Of a stretch of DNA of 13,853 nt, positions 1 to 7,193 are shown one piece after another. The translations under genes and the position numbers were made by a program. Below the pieces are notes generated by a model. It was given only the letters and a program-made list of their open reading frames with translations. It made no database searches and was not told the DNA's origin. Every line of letters begins with the position of its first letter. Within the stretch, counting starts at the first letter, position 1. The DNA is from G039029935 sp039029935 (GTDB lineage Bacteria > Chloroflexota > Anaerolineae > Caldilineales > Caldilineaceae): the NCBI GenBank assembly GCA_039029935.1, contig JBCCFC010000206.1:1-13853 (forward strand), in the 5' to 3' direction.

Positions 1-223
1 CGGTTGAGCTTGCAGACACTGTAATGGCAAAGCGCTCATCGGGTTGAAATACTGTGCCAGGATGTGTTGAATCTCGATTATTATTAAAATAATAGTGTAT
101 ATTGCGGATCGTATGAGAATTTTTATCAGGATTGTTTGTGTATAATAAGCAGGGGTGATAAACATAATTTATTGTTTGTAGTCTACATATGCACAATCCT
201 ACATCCACAAAAGGGATAGACAA
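1..223. other. AT-rich leader upstream of the adaptor lipoprotein gene
   Basis: No convincing complete gene lies here. The stretch is AT-rich and holds a perfect TATAAT at 141-146 and a direct repeat ATTGTTTGT at 131-139 and 171-179, 40 bp apart, which could be regulator sites around a promoter. Two short + strand reading frames end here (TAA at 22-24, TGA at 45-47), so the left edge could be the tail of an upstream gene. On the - strand one frame is open across the whole stretch and off the left edge. Its last part reads like protein, but no ATG with a ribosome binding site is seen. Confidence 0.4.
141..146 (+). promoter_or_regulatory. Candidate -10 box for the ABC transporter locus
   Basis: TATAAT matches the sigma-70-type -10 consensus exactly and lies about 150 bp before the adaptor start at 290. 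No recognisable -35 hexamer is found at 16-18 bp spacing (118-123 reads AATTTT), so the call rests on the -10 alone in AT-rich DNA. Copies of ATTGTTTGT on each side (131-139, 171-179) could be operator half-sites. Confidence 0.3.
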
Positions 224-289
224 TTGATTTCGATAGGGAAATTTGGGCTGACTAGAGGCAACAACAGGTTGATAAAGGCACTGACCACG

Positions 290-1468
290 ATGACGGGAAA
301 GGGCGTTGCTCTGATGATGATCATCGTGTTGACAGGTGCATGTTCATTATTACCAGAAAGTGCCACAGAACGCATTGCCTCTGAGGAAGCCACACCAACA
401 CCAATTCCAACGGCCATTGTGCCAACCAAACCAACGTATAATGTGAAGCGCGGTGAAATTGTCAAAGAACTCACCTTTAGCGCACGGATTTCACCTATTC
501 TGGAAGAAGAACTCTTCTTCCGTGTCAATGGCCGTGTGCAGAGTGTCTTTTTCAAACGCAACGATTTTGTTAAAGCGGGAGATTTACTCGCCAAGTTTGA
601 GATTGATGATCTCGAACGTGAGGCTATCTCTGCAAACTTGGACCTTGAACGGGCACAGGTCCGTTTGGACGCAGCACTGCGCGAGCTTGGCTATAATCTC
701 CAAGTAGCAGATTCTAATCTCCAGATCGCACAGATGGAGTTAGATCAATTACGCAAAAAGACACCGCCGGACCCTGGCGAGATTGCGATCAAAGAGCAAC
801 GCGTGGCACAGGCGCAGATTGCCGTTGACCGGCTCAGTCACGGCGTTGATCCATTGTTAGAGAACGACGTTTCACGTGCGCAACTGAATGTCCAAAAGCT
901 TGAATCAGCGATTAATGATGCGCAAATTGTTGCGCCGTTTGATGGCAAGATACTGTCCATTTCACTCGTATCGGGGCAGGCTATTGACGGATATAAAAAC
1001 GTGGTCGTGCTAGCTGACGTAGATAACCTAGAGATCAGCGCGGACTTACTTAGCAATCAGATGGACGAACTGCAAGAGGGCATGGTTGCCAATGCGGTGC
1101 TGGTCAGCCGTCCGGGTGAGCAACTCGTGGGAACCATTCGCCGTTTACCCTTCCCCTATGGTTCGGGTGGACGTAGCAACACCGAGGTTGAGGAGCCAGA
1201 CAAGTCGACACGAATCACGCTGGATGAATTCCCTGATGAGGGCTTTGAACTAGGCGATCTTGTGCGTGTGACAGTTGAGCTTGAGCGCAAGGACAACGTG
1301 CTTTGGGTTCCGCCACAGGCCATTCGTGTCTTTGATGGACGCCGTTTTGCTGTCCTAAAAGAGGGCGATGCCCAGCGCCGTGTGGATGTCAAAGTGGGCA
1401 TCCAGACACAGGACCGTGTTGAGATTGAAGAGGGGTTAGAAGAGGGGCAAGTATTAATCGGACAGTAG
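290..1468 (+). CDS. HlyD/MacA-family periplasmic adaptor lipoprotein of an ABC transporter
   Basis: This 392-residue protein should be the extracytoplasmic adaptor (membrane fusion) subunit linking the neighbouring FtsX-type permease to its substrate or to the cell exterior. It begins with a short lipoprotein signal (hydrophobic VALMMIIVL, lipobox LTGAC, Cys18). A Thr/Pro-rich linker (about 27-48) follows, then the first half of a lipoyl/barrel-sandwich domain (about 52-105), a helical hairpin with heptad-like Leu/Ala spacing (about 108-205), the returning half with the family-typical APFDGKI at about 215, and a C-terminal barrel with VPPQAI near 340. ATG 290 was chosen because it puts the signal at the N-terminus. 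TTG 224 is also in frame, would add 22 residues, and has AAGG upstream. The gene ends in TAG, 105 nt before the permease. The substrate cannot be told from sequence. Confidence 0.85.
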   Translation: MTGKGVALMMIIVLTGACSLLPESATERIASEEATPTPIPTAIVPTKPTYNVKRGEIVKELTFSARISPILEEELFFRVNGRVQSVFFKRNDFVKAGDLLAKFEIDDLEREAISANLDLERAQVRLDAALRELGYNLQVADSNLQIAQMELDQLRKKTPPDPGEIAIKEQRVAQAQIAVDRLSHGVDPLLENDVSRAQLNVQKLESAINDAQIVAPFDGKILSISLVSGQAIDGYKNVVVLADVDNLEISADLLSNQMDELQEGMVANAVLVSRPGEQLVGTIRRLPFPYGSGGRSNTEVEEPDKSTRITLDEFPDEGFELGDLVRVTVELERKDNVLWVPPQAIRVFDGRRFAVLKEGDAQRRVDVKVGIQTQDRVEIEEGLEEGQVLIGQ

Positions 1469-1476
1469 AATAGTGA

Positions 1477-1573
1477 ATAGTTGATAGTTAACAGTGAATA
1501 GTGAAGAATGAACAACCACTCATCACTATATAGCTATTAACTATCAACTATTGGCTATTAACTATTAACTATT
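1477..1573. repeat. Inverted array of TAGTTAA-type heptamers filling the adaptor-permease gap
   Basis: The 105-bp gap is almost wholly repeat. ATAGTTGATAGTTAA at 1477-1491 is the perfect reverse complement of 1537-1551 (15 bp). A second pair, ATAGTGA at 1498-1504 and TCACTAT at 1523-1529, continues the same stem inward. The right side continues as direct heptamers (TTAACTATTAACTATT, 1558-1573) that run straight into the ATG at 1574, leaving no Shine-Dalgarno for the permease. It could fold into a long hairpin in mRNA, act as a partial transcription attenuator, or be a self-spreading intergenic repeat. Confidence 0.8.
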
Positions 1574-1876
1574 ATGAGCAATATTCTGCGAGTTTTATCC
1601 ATCTTCACGGTTGCCTTTCGCCGCTTGATCGCACAGCGCGGGTTGGCGATTGCGACAGCGTTGGGGTTGGTTGCGTCCATCGCATTGGTCATGAGCATCC
1701 CTCTGTATACTGATGCTGTTTATTATCAAATCCTCCAAGATGAACTGAGCAATAAAGGGGAGGAGGATTCTCTCCAGCGTCCACCGTTTGCCTTTATGTT
1801 TCGCTATGTGGGTTCGCTTTATGGGTTGAAACAGCTTGAAGATGTCGAAGATATCGACATCTATATGCAGGAGTAG
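1574..1876 (+). CDS. FtsX/MacB-like ABC permease, N-terminal fragment cut off by an in-frame TAG
   Basis: This 100-codon frame encodes the start of a large FtsX-type permease: a basic N-terminus (FRRLIAQRG, about 16-23), the first membrane segment (about 24-44), and the beginning of the first extracytoplasmic domain. It stops at TAG 1874-1876 and the same frame carries on at once as the next entry, so the two parts are best read as one 978-codon gene with a nonsense codon. Reading the TAG as a mutated CAG (Gln) would restore a continuous protein. No ribosome binding site is visible because heptamer repeats abut the ATG. Alternatives are a sequencing error, translational readthrough, or a real split gene. 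Alone, this fragment would be a single-pass membrane peptide with no known job. Confidence 0.75.
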   Translation: MSNILRVLSIFTVAFRRLIAQRGLAIATALGLVASIALVMSIPLYTDAVYYQILQDELSNKGEEDSLQRPPFAFMFRYVGSLYGLKQLEDVEDIDIYMQE

Positions 1877-4510
1877 GTGCCGGGACAGTTAGGGCTACCC
1901 CATCGCCAGACTGTGCGTTATGCCAAGACCGACAACTTCCGGCTTTTTCCTACCGATGATGTCGCCTATGCCGATATCAAAGATCCGTTGGCATGGGTCA
2001 ACTACTCGTTCATGAGCAACTACCAAGATAAAATAGCCTTGGTCGAAGGGTCTTTCCCAGAAGTTGCTGGAACCAACACAGATAGCGTCGTCGATGTATT
2101 GGTTTCCGAAGCACTGGCCGAAGAAATCGGTATGCAGTCAGGTGAGCAGTACATGACCTTCCGGCGCGTGGAAACCGAAGATTCACGACGCACCGTGCAA
2201 ATTCCCATCCGCATTACAGGCATCTGGCGTGCTATCGATCCGAATGATGAATATTGGTTCTATCGCCAATCGGTCTTTGATAACCAACTGGTTGTACCCG
2301 AAGACACTTTCCGCAATCGTCTTTCCACCGCGTTGGATGATGAGATTGCGCAGATTCTCTGGTATTTAATCATGGATGGGGCAGGTGTCTCCTCTGATGA
2401 TGTCAACCGGCTACTCTTTAATATCAACGATGTGCAGCAGACAACCTTGTCGCTGCTCAATGACACTCGGCTCGAAATTTCGCCACAGGATGAACTACGC
2501 CGCTATAGTAGTTCAGCACGGTTGTTGAATGTGTTGCTCTATGCCTTTAGCATTCCCATCGTGGGTCTATTGCTGGCGTTTATTGGCTGGGTCGTCGGGC
2601 TGTCTGTTGCGCGTCAACGCAACGAGATTGCTGTGCTGCGGAGTCGTGGTGCAACAGTCCTGCAAATCTTGGGCATTGCCCTGTTAGAGGCTCTGCTGCT
2701 TGCGGGTGTTGCCATCGCCGCGGGGATTCCCACAAGCCAAGGCATCGCCCAAATTATTGGTGCGACCAAGAGTTTTCTTAACTTCACTGTAGAGACGGAC
2801 TTACGTGTCAATGTTACGATGTCGGCATTACGCTTTGGTGCAGGTGCCATCATTGTCACGCTGATGGCGCAGGTGTTGCCCTCGATTGGGGCATCGCGTG
2901 AGACCATCGTTACCTATAAACAGAGTCAAGCGCGTACACTAAAACCACCATTGTGGCAACGTATGTGGTTGGATGTGATGCTACTAATTCCTGCCGTCTA
3001 TGGCGCCTATCTGTTGCGTCAACAGGGCAGTGTTGTTGGCTCCGGGGCGAACGGCGTCATGTCAGGTGGACTCTTTGACAATCCACTGCTCTTCTTGGTT
3101 CCAGCCTTGGCCGCATTTGCGATGACGCTCTTCATTCTTCGTATTCTGCCCATCGTCATGCGCTTTTTGGCGTGGATAGCATCACGCACTACCAGCGTCG
3201 GCTTTCTGCTGGCGACACGCTATCTTGCTCGTGACCCAGGCTTTTACACGGCTCCACTTGTACTACTCATTTTGACTTTGAGTCTATCCTCCTTCACGGC
3301 CTCACTAGCCCAGACACTGGATACGCATCTCTTTGACCAGAGCTATTACAAAGTGGGTGCGGATATGCGCCTGGTCGAACTAGGACAGAACGAAGACCAA
3401 GGTAGTACAGTTCCAGGCGGGGGAGGGGCTGCTGACCCAGCGGCATCAACGGCATCGGACGGAAGTTCCGGCGATGACAACTTTATCACAGGACCACGAT
3501 GGGTCTTTGTGCCTGTCTCCGAACACCTCAAAGTCGATGAAATTCAGGAGGCGACACGTGTGGGTGAGTTTGGTGCAGGTCTACAACTACAGGGGCGATG
3601 GGTCGAGAGTGTCTTTATCGGTGTAGATCGCCTTGACTTCCCCAAAGTTGCCTTTTGGCGGAGTGACTTTGCGCCCGCCAGTTTGGGTGCATTAATGAAC
3701 TCATTGGCGATTATGCCTGATGGCATTTTGTTGCCACGCAGTGTCATGCGCGCCAATACCATCCGCGTGGGGGATATTGTACCCGTCCGCATCAGCACCT
3801 TTGGTCAACGGGTCGAGGCAAACATGACCGTTGTCGGTGAAATTGACTACTTCCCAACATGGTATATTGAAGAAGAAGGGCCGTTGATCGTTGGCAACTT
3901 GGAGAATGTCTTTGAGATGGCAGGCGGTGAAGTACCCTATGATGTGTGGGTCAAGACGGATACGGGTGGTATTGATTACGAAAAAGTGCTGCGAGAGTTG
4001 AACGATCTCGATTTGACCGTCATCAACTGGAATTCATCCACATTGCGTATTTCTGACGCGCAAAAGCTGCCAGAACGACAGGGACTGTTTGGTGTACTCT
4101 CCGTGGGCTTCTTGAGTGCCGCCTTACTGACGGTTCTTGGATTCTTGCTCTATGCCCTTTTCTCATTCCGTCGCCGCTTTATTGAGCTAGGTACACTGCG
4201 TGCGATGGGGCTATCATCCGGTCAGATGACAGCGTTCTTGGCATGGGAACTGGCCTTCTTGATTCTGCTGGGGCTAGGCGCAGGCACGATTCTTGGCTCA
4301 ATCATCAGCCAAGCCTTTATCCCCTATTTGCAAGTAGGCACAGACGCCGAAGCATTGACACCGCCATTCCAAGTGCAAATTGCCTGGTTTGCCATCCTGC
4401 GTATCTATGCACTCTTTGGCATCCTGTTCTTCTTTGCACTCAGTGTATTGGCCGTGTTGCTATTACGCATGAAGATATTCCAAGCGATTAAACTTGGTGA
4501 GACTGTTTAA
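1877..4510 (+). CDS. FtsX/MacB-like ABC permease, main part after the in-frame TAG
   Basis: These 877 codons carry the rest of a two-module FtsX-family permease, the membrane part of a MacB/LolCDE-type transporter moving lipophilic or envelope substrates rather than small solutes. Seen in order: the remainder of the first extracytoplasmic domain (to about 210); membrane segments near 216-240, 260-290 and 315-335, with the cytoplasmic loop ARQRNEIAVLRSRGA that contacts the ATPase; further segments near 365-385, 400-425 and 455-475; a second extracytoplasmic domain (about 480-735) with a Gly/Ala/Ser-rich spacer near 510-537; and three final segments near 736-762, 786-812 and 836-862, with the coupling loop FRRRFIELGTLRAMG. 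GTG 1877 follows the TAG directly. AGGAG at 1869-1873 lies only 3 nt before it, too close for an efficient restart. Without the first fragment this part lacks the first membrane span. Confidence 0.8.
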   Translation: MPGQLGLPHRQTVRYAKTDNFRLFPTDDVAYADIKDPLAWVNYSFMSNYQDKIALVEGSFPEVAGTNTDSVVDVLVSEALAEEIGMQSGEQYMTFRRVETEDSRRTVQIPIRITGIWRAIDPNDEYWFYRQSVFDNQLVVPEDTFRNRLSTALDDEIAQILWYLIMDGAGVSSDDVNRLLFNINDVQQTTLSLLNDTRLEISPQDELRRYSSSARLLNVLLYAFSIPIVGLLLAFIGWVVGLSVARQRNEIAVLRSRGATVLQILGIALLEALLLAGVAIAAGIPTSQGIAQIIGATKSFLNFTVETDLRVNVTMSALRFGAGAIIVTLMAQVLPSIGASRETIVTYKQSQARTLKPPLWQRMWLDVMLLIPAVYGAYLLRQQGSVVGSGANGVMSGGLFDNPLLFLVPALAAFAMTLFILRILPIVMRFLAWIASRTTSVGFLLATRYLARDPGFYTAPLVLLILTLSLSSFTASLAQTLDTHLFDQSYYKVGADMRLVELGQNEDQGSTVPGGGGAADPAASTASDGSSGDDNFITGPRWVFVPVSEHLKVDEIQEATRVGEFGAGLQLQGRWVESVFIGVDRLDFPKVAFWRSDFAPASLGALMNSLAIMPDGILLPRSVMRANTIRVGDIVPVRISTFGQRVEANMTVVGEIDYFPTWYIEEEGPLIVGNLENVFEMAGGEVPYDVWVKTDTGGIDYEKVLRELNDLDLTVINWNSSTLRISDAQKLPERQGLFGVLSVGFLSAALLTVLGFLLYALFSFRRRFIELGTLRAMGLSSGQMTAFLAWELAFLILLGLGAGTILGSIISQAFIPYLQVGTDAEALTPPFQVQIAWFAILRIYALFGILFFFALSVLAVLLLRMKIFQAIKLGETV

Positions 4511-4521
4511 GCGATGGCGCA

Positions 4522-4583
4522 TTGGAACGTTGGAGCGATGGAGCGTTTGAACGCTTTTCCGTTTGAATGCTCCAATGTTTCAA
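4522..4583. repeat. Imperfect inverted repeat after the permease gene
   Basis: TTGGAACGTTGGAGC at 4522-4536 pairs with GCTCCAATGTTTCAA at 4569-4583 (13 of 15 positions). Inside lies a perfect small palindrome, AGCGTT-TG-AACGCT, at 4542-4555. It begins 11 bp after the permease stop and could fold into a transcript-end hairpin, but there is no following T run. The unit recalls the TTGAAAGG-type arrays near 12950 and 13100. Confidence 0.55.
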
Positions 4584-4595
4584 CGATTAACTGAT

Positions 4596-4696
4596 GACTC
4601 TGCTGCAAAAAGGTGAAAATAGTCCAAAAGTCCGACTTCTTACCAGTGGTAGAGATCAACAAATTCTACAGAAGTCGGACTTTTTTCAGCAGAGTC
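4596..4696. mobile_element. MITE-like non-coding element with a 6-bp target duplication
   Basis: A 101-bp element is bounded by perfect 10-bp inverted termini, GACTCTGCTG (4596-4605) and CAGCAGAGTC (4687-4696). Immediately outside, ACTGAT occurs on both sides (4590-4595 and 4697-4702), as expected for a target-site duplication. A second perfect inverted pair of 15 bp, AAAAGTCCGACTTCT (4626-4640) and its complement (4670-4684), makes most of the element one long hairpin. The centre holds the small palindrome TACC-AGT-GGTA (4641-4651). No reading frame of useful length exists inside, so it would need a transposase in trans, from an unidentified parent IS. It lies between the permease and first ATPase genes and may alter their co-expression. 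The family assignment is open. Confidence 0.7.
4626..4684 (+). terminator. Possible intrinsic terminator supplied by the MITE-like element
   Basis: The 15-bp perfect stem with a 29-nt loop ends in a run of six T (4681-4686), and the opposite strand also reads into an A/T-rich stem foot. This resembles a Rho-independent terminator, although the stem foot itself is A:T and the loop is long. If active it would cut ATPase transcription off from the adaptor/permease promoter. Confidence 0.3.
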
Positions 4697-4728
4697 ACTG
4701 ATTGACTGCATGAATAAAAAAGGACCAT

Positions 4729-5868
4729 ATGTCTGATCCATTTATCTATTGTGAAGGGCTTGTCAAAATCTATAAAGTCGCTGACCTAGAGATGGTGGCC
4801 CTGCGTGACCTCAACATCACCATCGACAAAGGCGAACTGGTCGGCATTATTGGGGCCAGTGGTAGCGGGAAGAGTACATTGATGAGCATTTTGGGTGGGC
4901 TTGACCGCCCAACGGCTGGACAGGTACGCGTCGATAGCTATGATCTGCTGCGCATGTCCGACCGGATGTTGAACAAATATCGCCGCGAGAAAGTCGGCTT
5001 TGTCTGGCAGCAGAGCGCACGGAACCTTGTGCCGTATCTCAACGCTGTCAATAATGTGATGTTGCCAATGACGCTATCGGGGCTGTCGGTTGACAACAAA
5101 CGCAAACGTGCTACCGAATTGTTGGAGATGGTCGGGCTATATAACCGTGAGAAGCACTATGTCCAAGAGCTATCGGGTGGTGAGCAGCAGCGTGTGGCAA
5201 TTGCCGTCGCGATGGCAAATGATCCCATCCTTCTGCTTGCGGATGAACCAACAGGTGAGGTTGACTCATCAACGGCCAAGACGATTTATGGCACATTCCA
5301 GTACTTGGCGCATGAGATGGACATCACTACCATTATCGTCAGCCACGACCCCGGTGTTGCCAAGCAAGTGGACCGCGTAGTTGCCATCCGCGATGGTATG
5401 TTGGCAAGCGAGACCATTCGTCAGCAAATGCAGGAAGAGGTTGAGGGCGAAGAGGGTGAGGAACAGAACTTTCAAAACTTGGTGGTTGTGGATAATGCGG
5501 GTCGTCTACATATCCCACAGGATTACATGGAGCAGTTCAAGTTTCGTGGCCGCGCCAGCATCGAGGTGCAAGAAGAGGGAATTCTTATCAAACCCTATTA
5601 TCGTCCGGGTGAAGAGCCAACCGATGATGAGGATGAGGATAAACCATTGATGGGTGAGCCGATTGAGGATGATGAGGATGAGCAACCAAAACGTCGATTC
5701 CCACGTTTGGGCTTTGGTCGCAATCGCAAAAAGCAGGACGACAGTGATGATAGCGACGGCGATGTGGCCGTGGCGGCGGTTGAACCGGAAGAGGCTGCGC
5801 AACCAAAACGGCGTGGGTGGTTCCGCCGAGGATCGAAGGATAGCGCAAATGAGGAGGCAGACGAGTAG
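4729..5868 (+). CDS. MacB/LolD-type ABC transporter ATPase with C-terminal AbrB-like domain and charged tail
   Basis: The first 225 or so residues are a complete nucleotide-binding domain that would power the neighbouring FtsX-type permease: Walker A GASGSGKST (42-50), Q-loop VWQQS with Q94, signature LSGGEQQR (148-155), Walker B ILLLADEPTGE (167-177) and H-loop SHD (H206). At 379 residues it is well longer than the roughly 230 usual for LolD-like ATPases. Residues about 250-288 (VVVDNAGRLHIPQ, then GRASIEV and GILIKP) match the AbrB/SpoVT swapped-hairpin pattern by eye. A strongly acidic then basic tail follows (DDEDED, KRRFPRLGFGRNRKK, RRGWFRRG). The start has AAAAGGA 5 nt upstream. The next gene begins 6 nt after the TAG and in the same frame. 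Confidence 0.92.
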   Translation: MSDPFIYCEGLVKIYKVADLEMVALRDLNITIDKGELVGIIGASGSGKSTLMSILGGLDRPTAGQVRVDSYDLLRMSDRMLNKYRREKVGFVWQQSARNLVPYLNAVNNVMLPMTLSGLSVDNKRKRATELLEMVGLYNREKHYVQELSGGEQQRVAIAVAMANDPILLLADEPTGEVDSSTAKTIYGTFQYLAHEMDITTIIVSHDPGVAKQVDRVVAIRDGMLASETIRQQMQEEVEGEEGEEQNFQNLVVVDNAGRLHIPQDYMEQFKFRGRASIEVQEEGILIKPYYRPGEEPTDDEDEDKPLMGEPIEDDEDEQPKRRFPRLGFGRNRKKQDDSDDSDGDVAVAAVEPEEAAQPKRRGWFRRGSKDSANEEADE

Positions 5869-5874
5869 GGTATT

Positions 5875-7140
5875 ATGTTAACAAAAAAACAACGTAGACG
5901 ACGAATGGACCGGCAAGTCTCGGCGACACAACCCGCTGCAACTCAACCAGCCGCCCCTGCGCAAGCACCCGTTGTTGAATCACCCCCTTCGCCACAGGTT
6001 GCCTCACAGACCGCTTCACAGAATGGCGCGCATCCAGAACCTAGTGCTGTGGTCGCACCTACTCCGGTGCCGGAATCAGGTTCTAATGAAGTATCCGAAG
6101 CTGCCGCTGAAACTGTGGTGGTGGCGGAACCCGCCACTGAGTCCACCGATGATAGCGTCAGTGAGGTCGTGGAGACAGCAAGTGATGGCATTGATGAAGC
6201 GATTGAACCTGTCGTTCTTGCTGATGTTGATGACTCAAATGTAGAAGACGATGAGACGGGTGTTGAGCTGGCAGAAATAGCGGCTGAAACTGAAATTGAT
6301 CTCTATGCATTATTGCAGCCCGACATCAGCGAGGACGCCCAAGAACTACGCCGTCAACGCGCTGCAATGTTGAGCCAAAAACCCGTAGTCATTGAAACCG
6401 TTGACCTCGAACGTACCTATTCATTGGGGGACCAAAAGGTCTTGGCTTTGCGGGGTGTCAATTTACGCATCCATGAAGGCAGTCTGATTGCACTCAAAGG
6501 ACGCTCCGGTAGTGGCAAGACGACATTGCTCAACAGCTTGGGTGGCTTGGATAGCCCAACCAGTGGCGTTGTACGTATCTTGGGCGATGAAATTGCAGGC
6601 TGGAGCGAACGTAAACTGACGCGTTGGCGACGTGAGCAAGTCGGCTTTATTTTCCAATCACTGGGTCTATTACCCACACTTTCAGCGTATGAGAATGTCG
6701 AACTGATCATGCGCATGGTTGGGGAAAACCGCAAAGAACGTCATCGCCGTACCCTTGAGGTGATTGACTTGGTTGGGTTGACCAAATGGATGAAGCACCG
6801 GCCCTATGAGCTTTCAGGTGGTCAACAGCAGCGTGTTGCTGTTGCACGTGCCTTGGCAAATCGTCCTAAACTGATTCTTGCGGATGAGCCGACAGGTGAG
6901 TTGGATAGCCGTACTGCACAGGAAATCTTAGGGCTGTTCCAGCAGATTGTGCATGAGCAGAATGTAACCATGCTCATGGCAACCCACGACAGCTTGGTGG
7001 ATGAATTTGTCGATCAGGTGATTCACCTGCGTGATGGCAAGATTGTGGCGTCGTTGGATGAGCCAGAGCCGGAGGAGCTTGCGCAAGAACAGAACCACGC
7101 TGTCAATCCTGAGTTAGAGCTAGTTGCTGAACCAACCTAA
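5875..7140 (+). CDS. ABC transporter ATPase with long Pro/Ala/Glu-rich N-terminal extension
   Basis: A second complete ATPase of the MacB/LolD class occupies residues about 172-400 of 421: Walker A GRSGSGKTT (209-217), Q-loop FIFQS (Q261), signature LSGGQQQR (313-320), Walker B LILADEPTGELD (333-344) and H-loop THD (H371). Ahead of it lie a basic start (TKKQRRRRMDRQ), a Pro/Ala/Gln stretch (about 20-70), and an acidic Glu/Asp/Val stretch (about 70-150), all probably disordered. The gene follows the first ATPase by 6 nt, so the two are likely co-translated and may form a heterodimer under the single two-module permease. Both sites look intact, so neither is a degenerate half. The extension could tether the protein to the membrane or to a partner; this is a guess. 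Confidence 0.9.
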   Translation: MLTKKQRRRRMDRQVSATQPAATQPAAPAQAPVVESPPSPQVASQTASQNGAHPEPSAVVAPTPVPESGSNEVSEAAAETVVVAEPATESTDDSVSEVVETASDGIDEAIEPVVLADVDDSNVEDDETGVELAEIAAETEIDLYALLQPDISEDAQELRRQRAAMLSQKPVVIETVDLERTYSLGDQKVLALRGVNLRIHEGSLIALKGRSGSGKTTLLNSLGGLDSPTSGVVRILGDEIAGWSERKLTRWRREQVGFIFQSLGLLPTLSAYENVELIMRMVGENRKERHRRTLEVIDLVGLTKWMKHRPYELSGGQQQRVAVARALANRPKLILADEPTGELDSRTAQEILGLFQQIVHEQNVTMLMATHDSLVDEFVDQVIHLRDGKIVASLDEPEPEELAQEQNHAVNPELELVAEPT

Positions 7141-7193
7141 TTGAGCCTAATTGAATCTGATTTCAAACATCGCTATAGAAAGGATACAATCAT

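Noticed and set aside
65..106. AT-only inverted repeat near 77-105 as a terminator of an upstream gene
   Set aside because: The arms are short and made only of A and T, with no GC stem, so it is not distinguishable from AT-rich background.
199..594. Minus-strand 131-codon reading frame over the adaptor gene start
   Set aside because: It is antisense to a well-supported lipoprotein gene, with Ser/Leu/Arg-rich composition typical of shadow frames and no family features.
4243..4491. Plus-strand 82-codon frame inside the permease C-terminus
   Set aside because: It overlaps the last membrane segments of the permease in another frame and shows no independent start signal or recognisable sequence.
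1466..5868. TAG read as a sense codon throughout this genome (code change) to explain the split permease
   Set aside because: TAG is the natural stop of the adaptor gene (1466-1468), the first ATPase (5866-5868) and the AAA+ gene (10825-10827), each at the family-appropriate end or just before the next start. A global reassignment is not supported.
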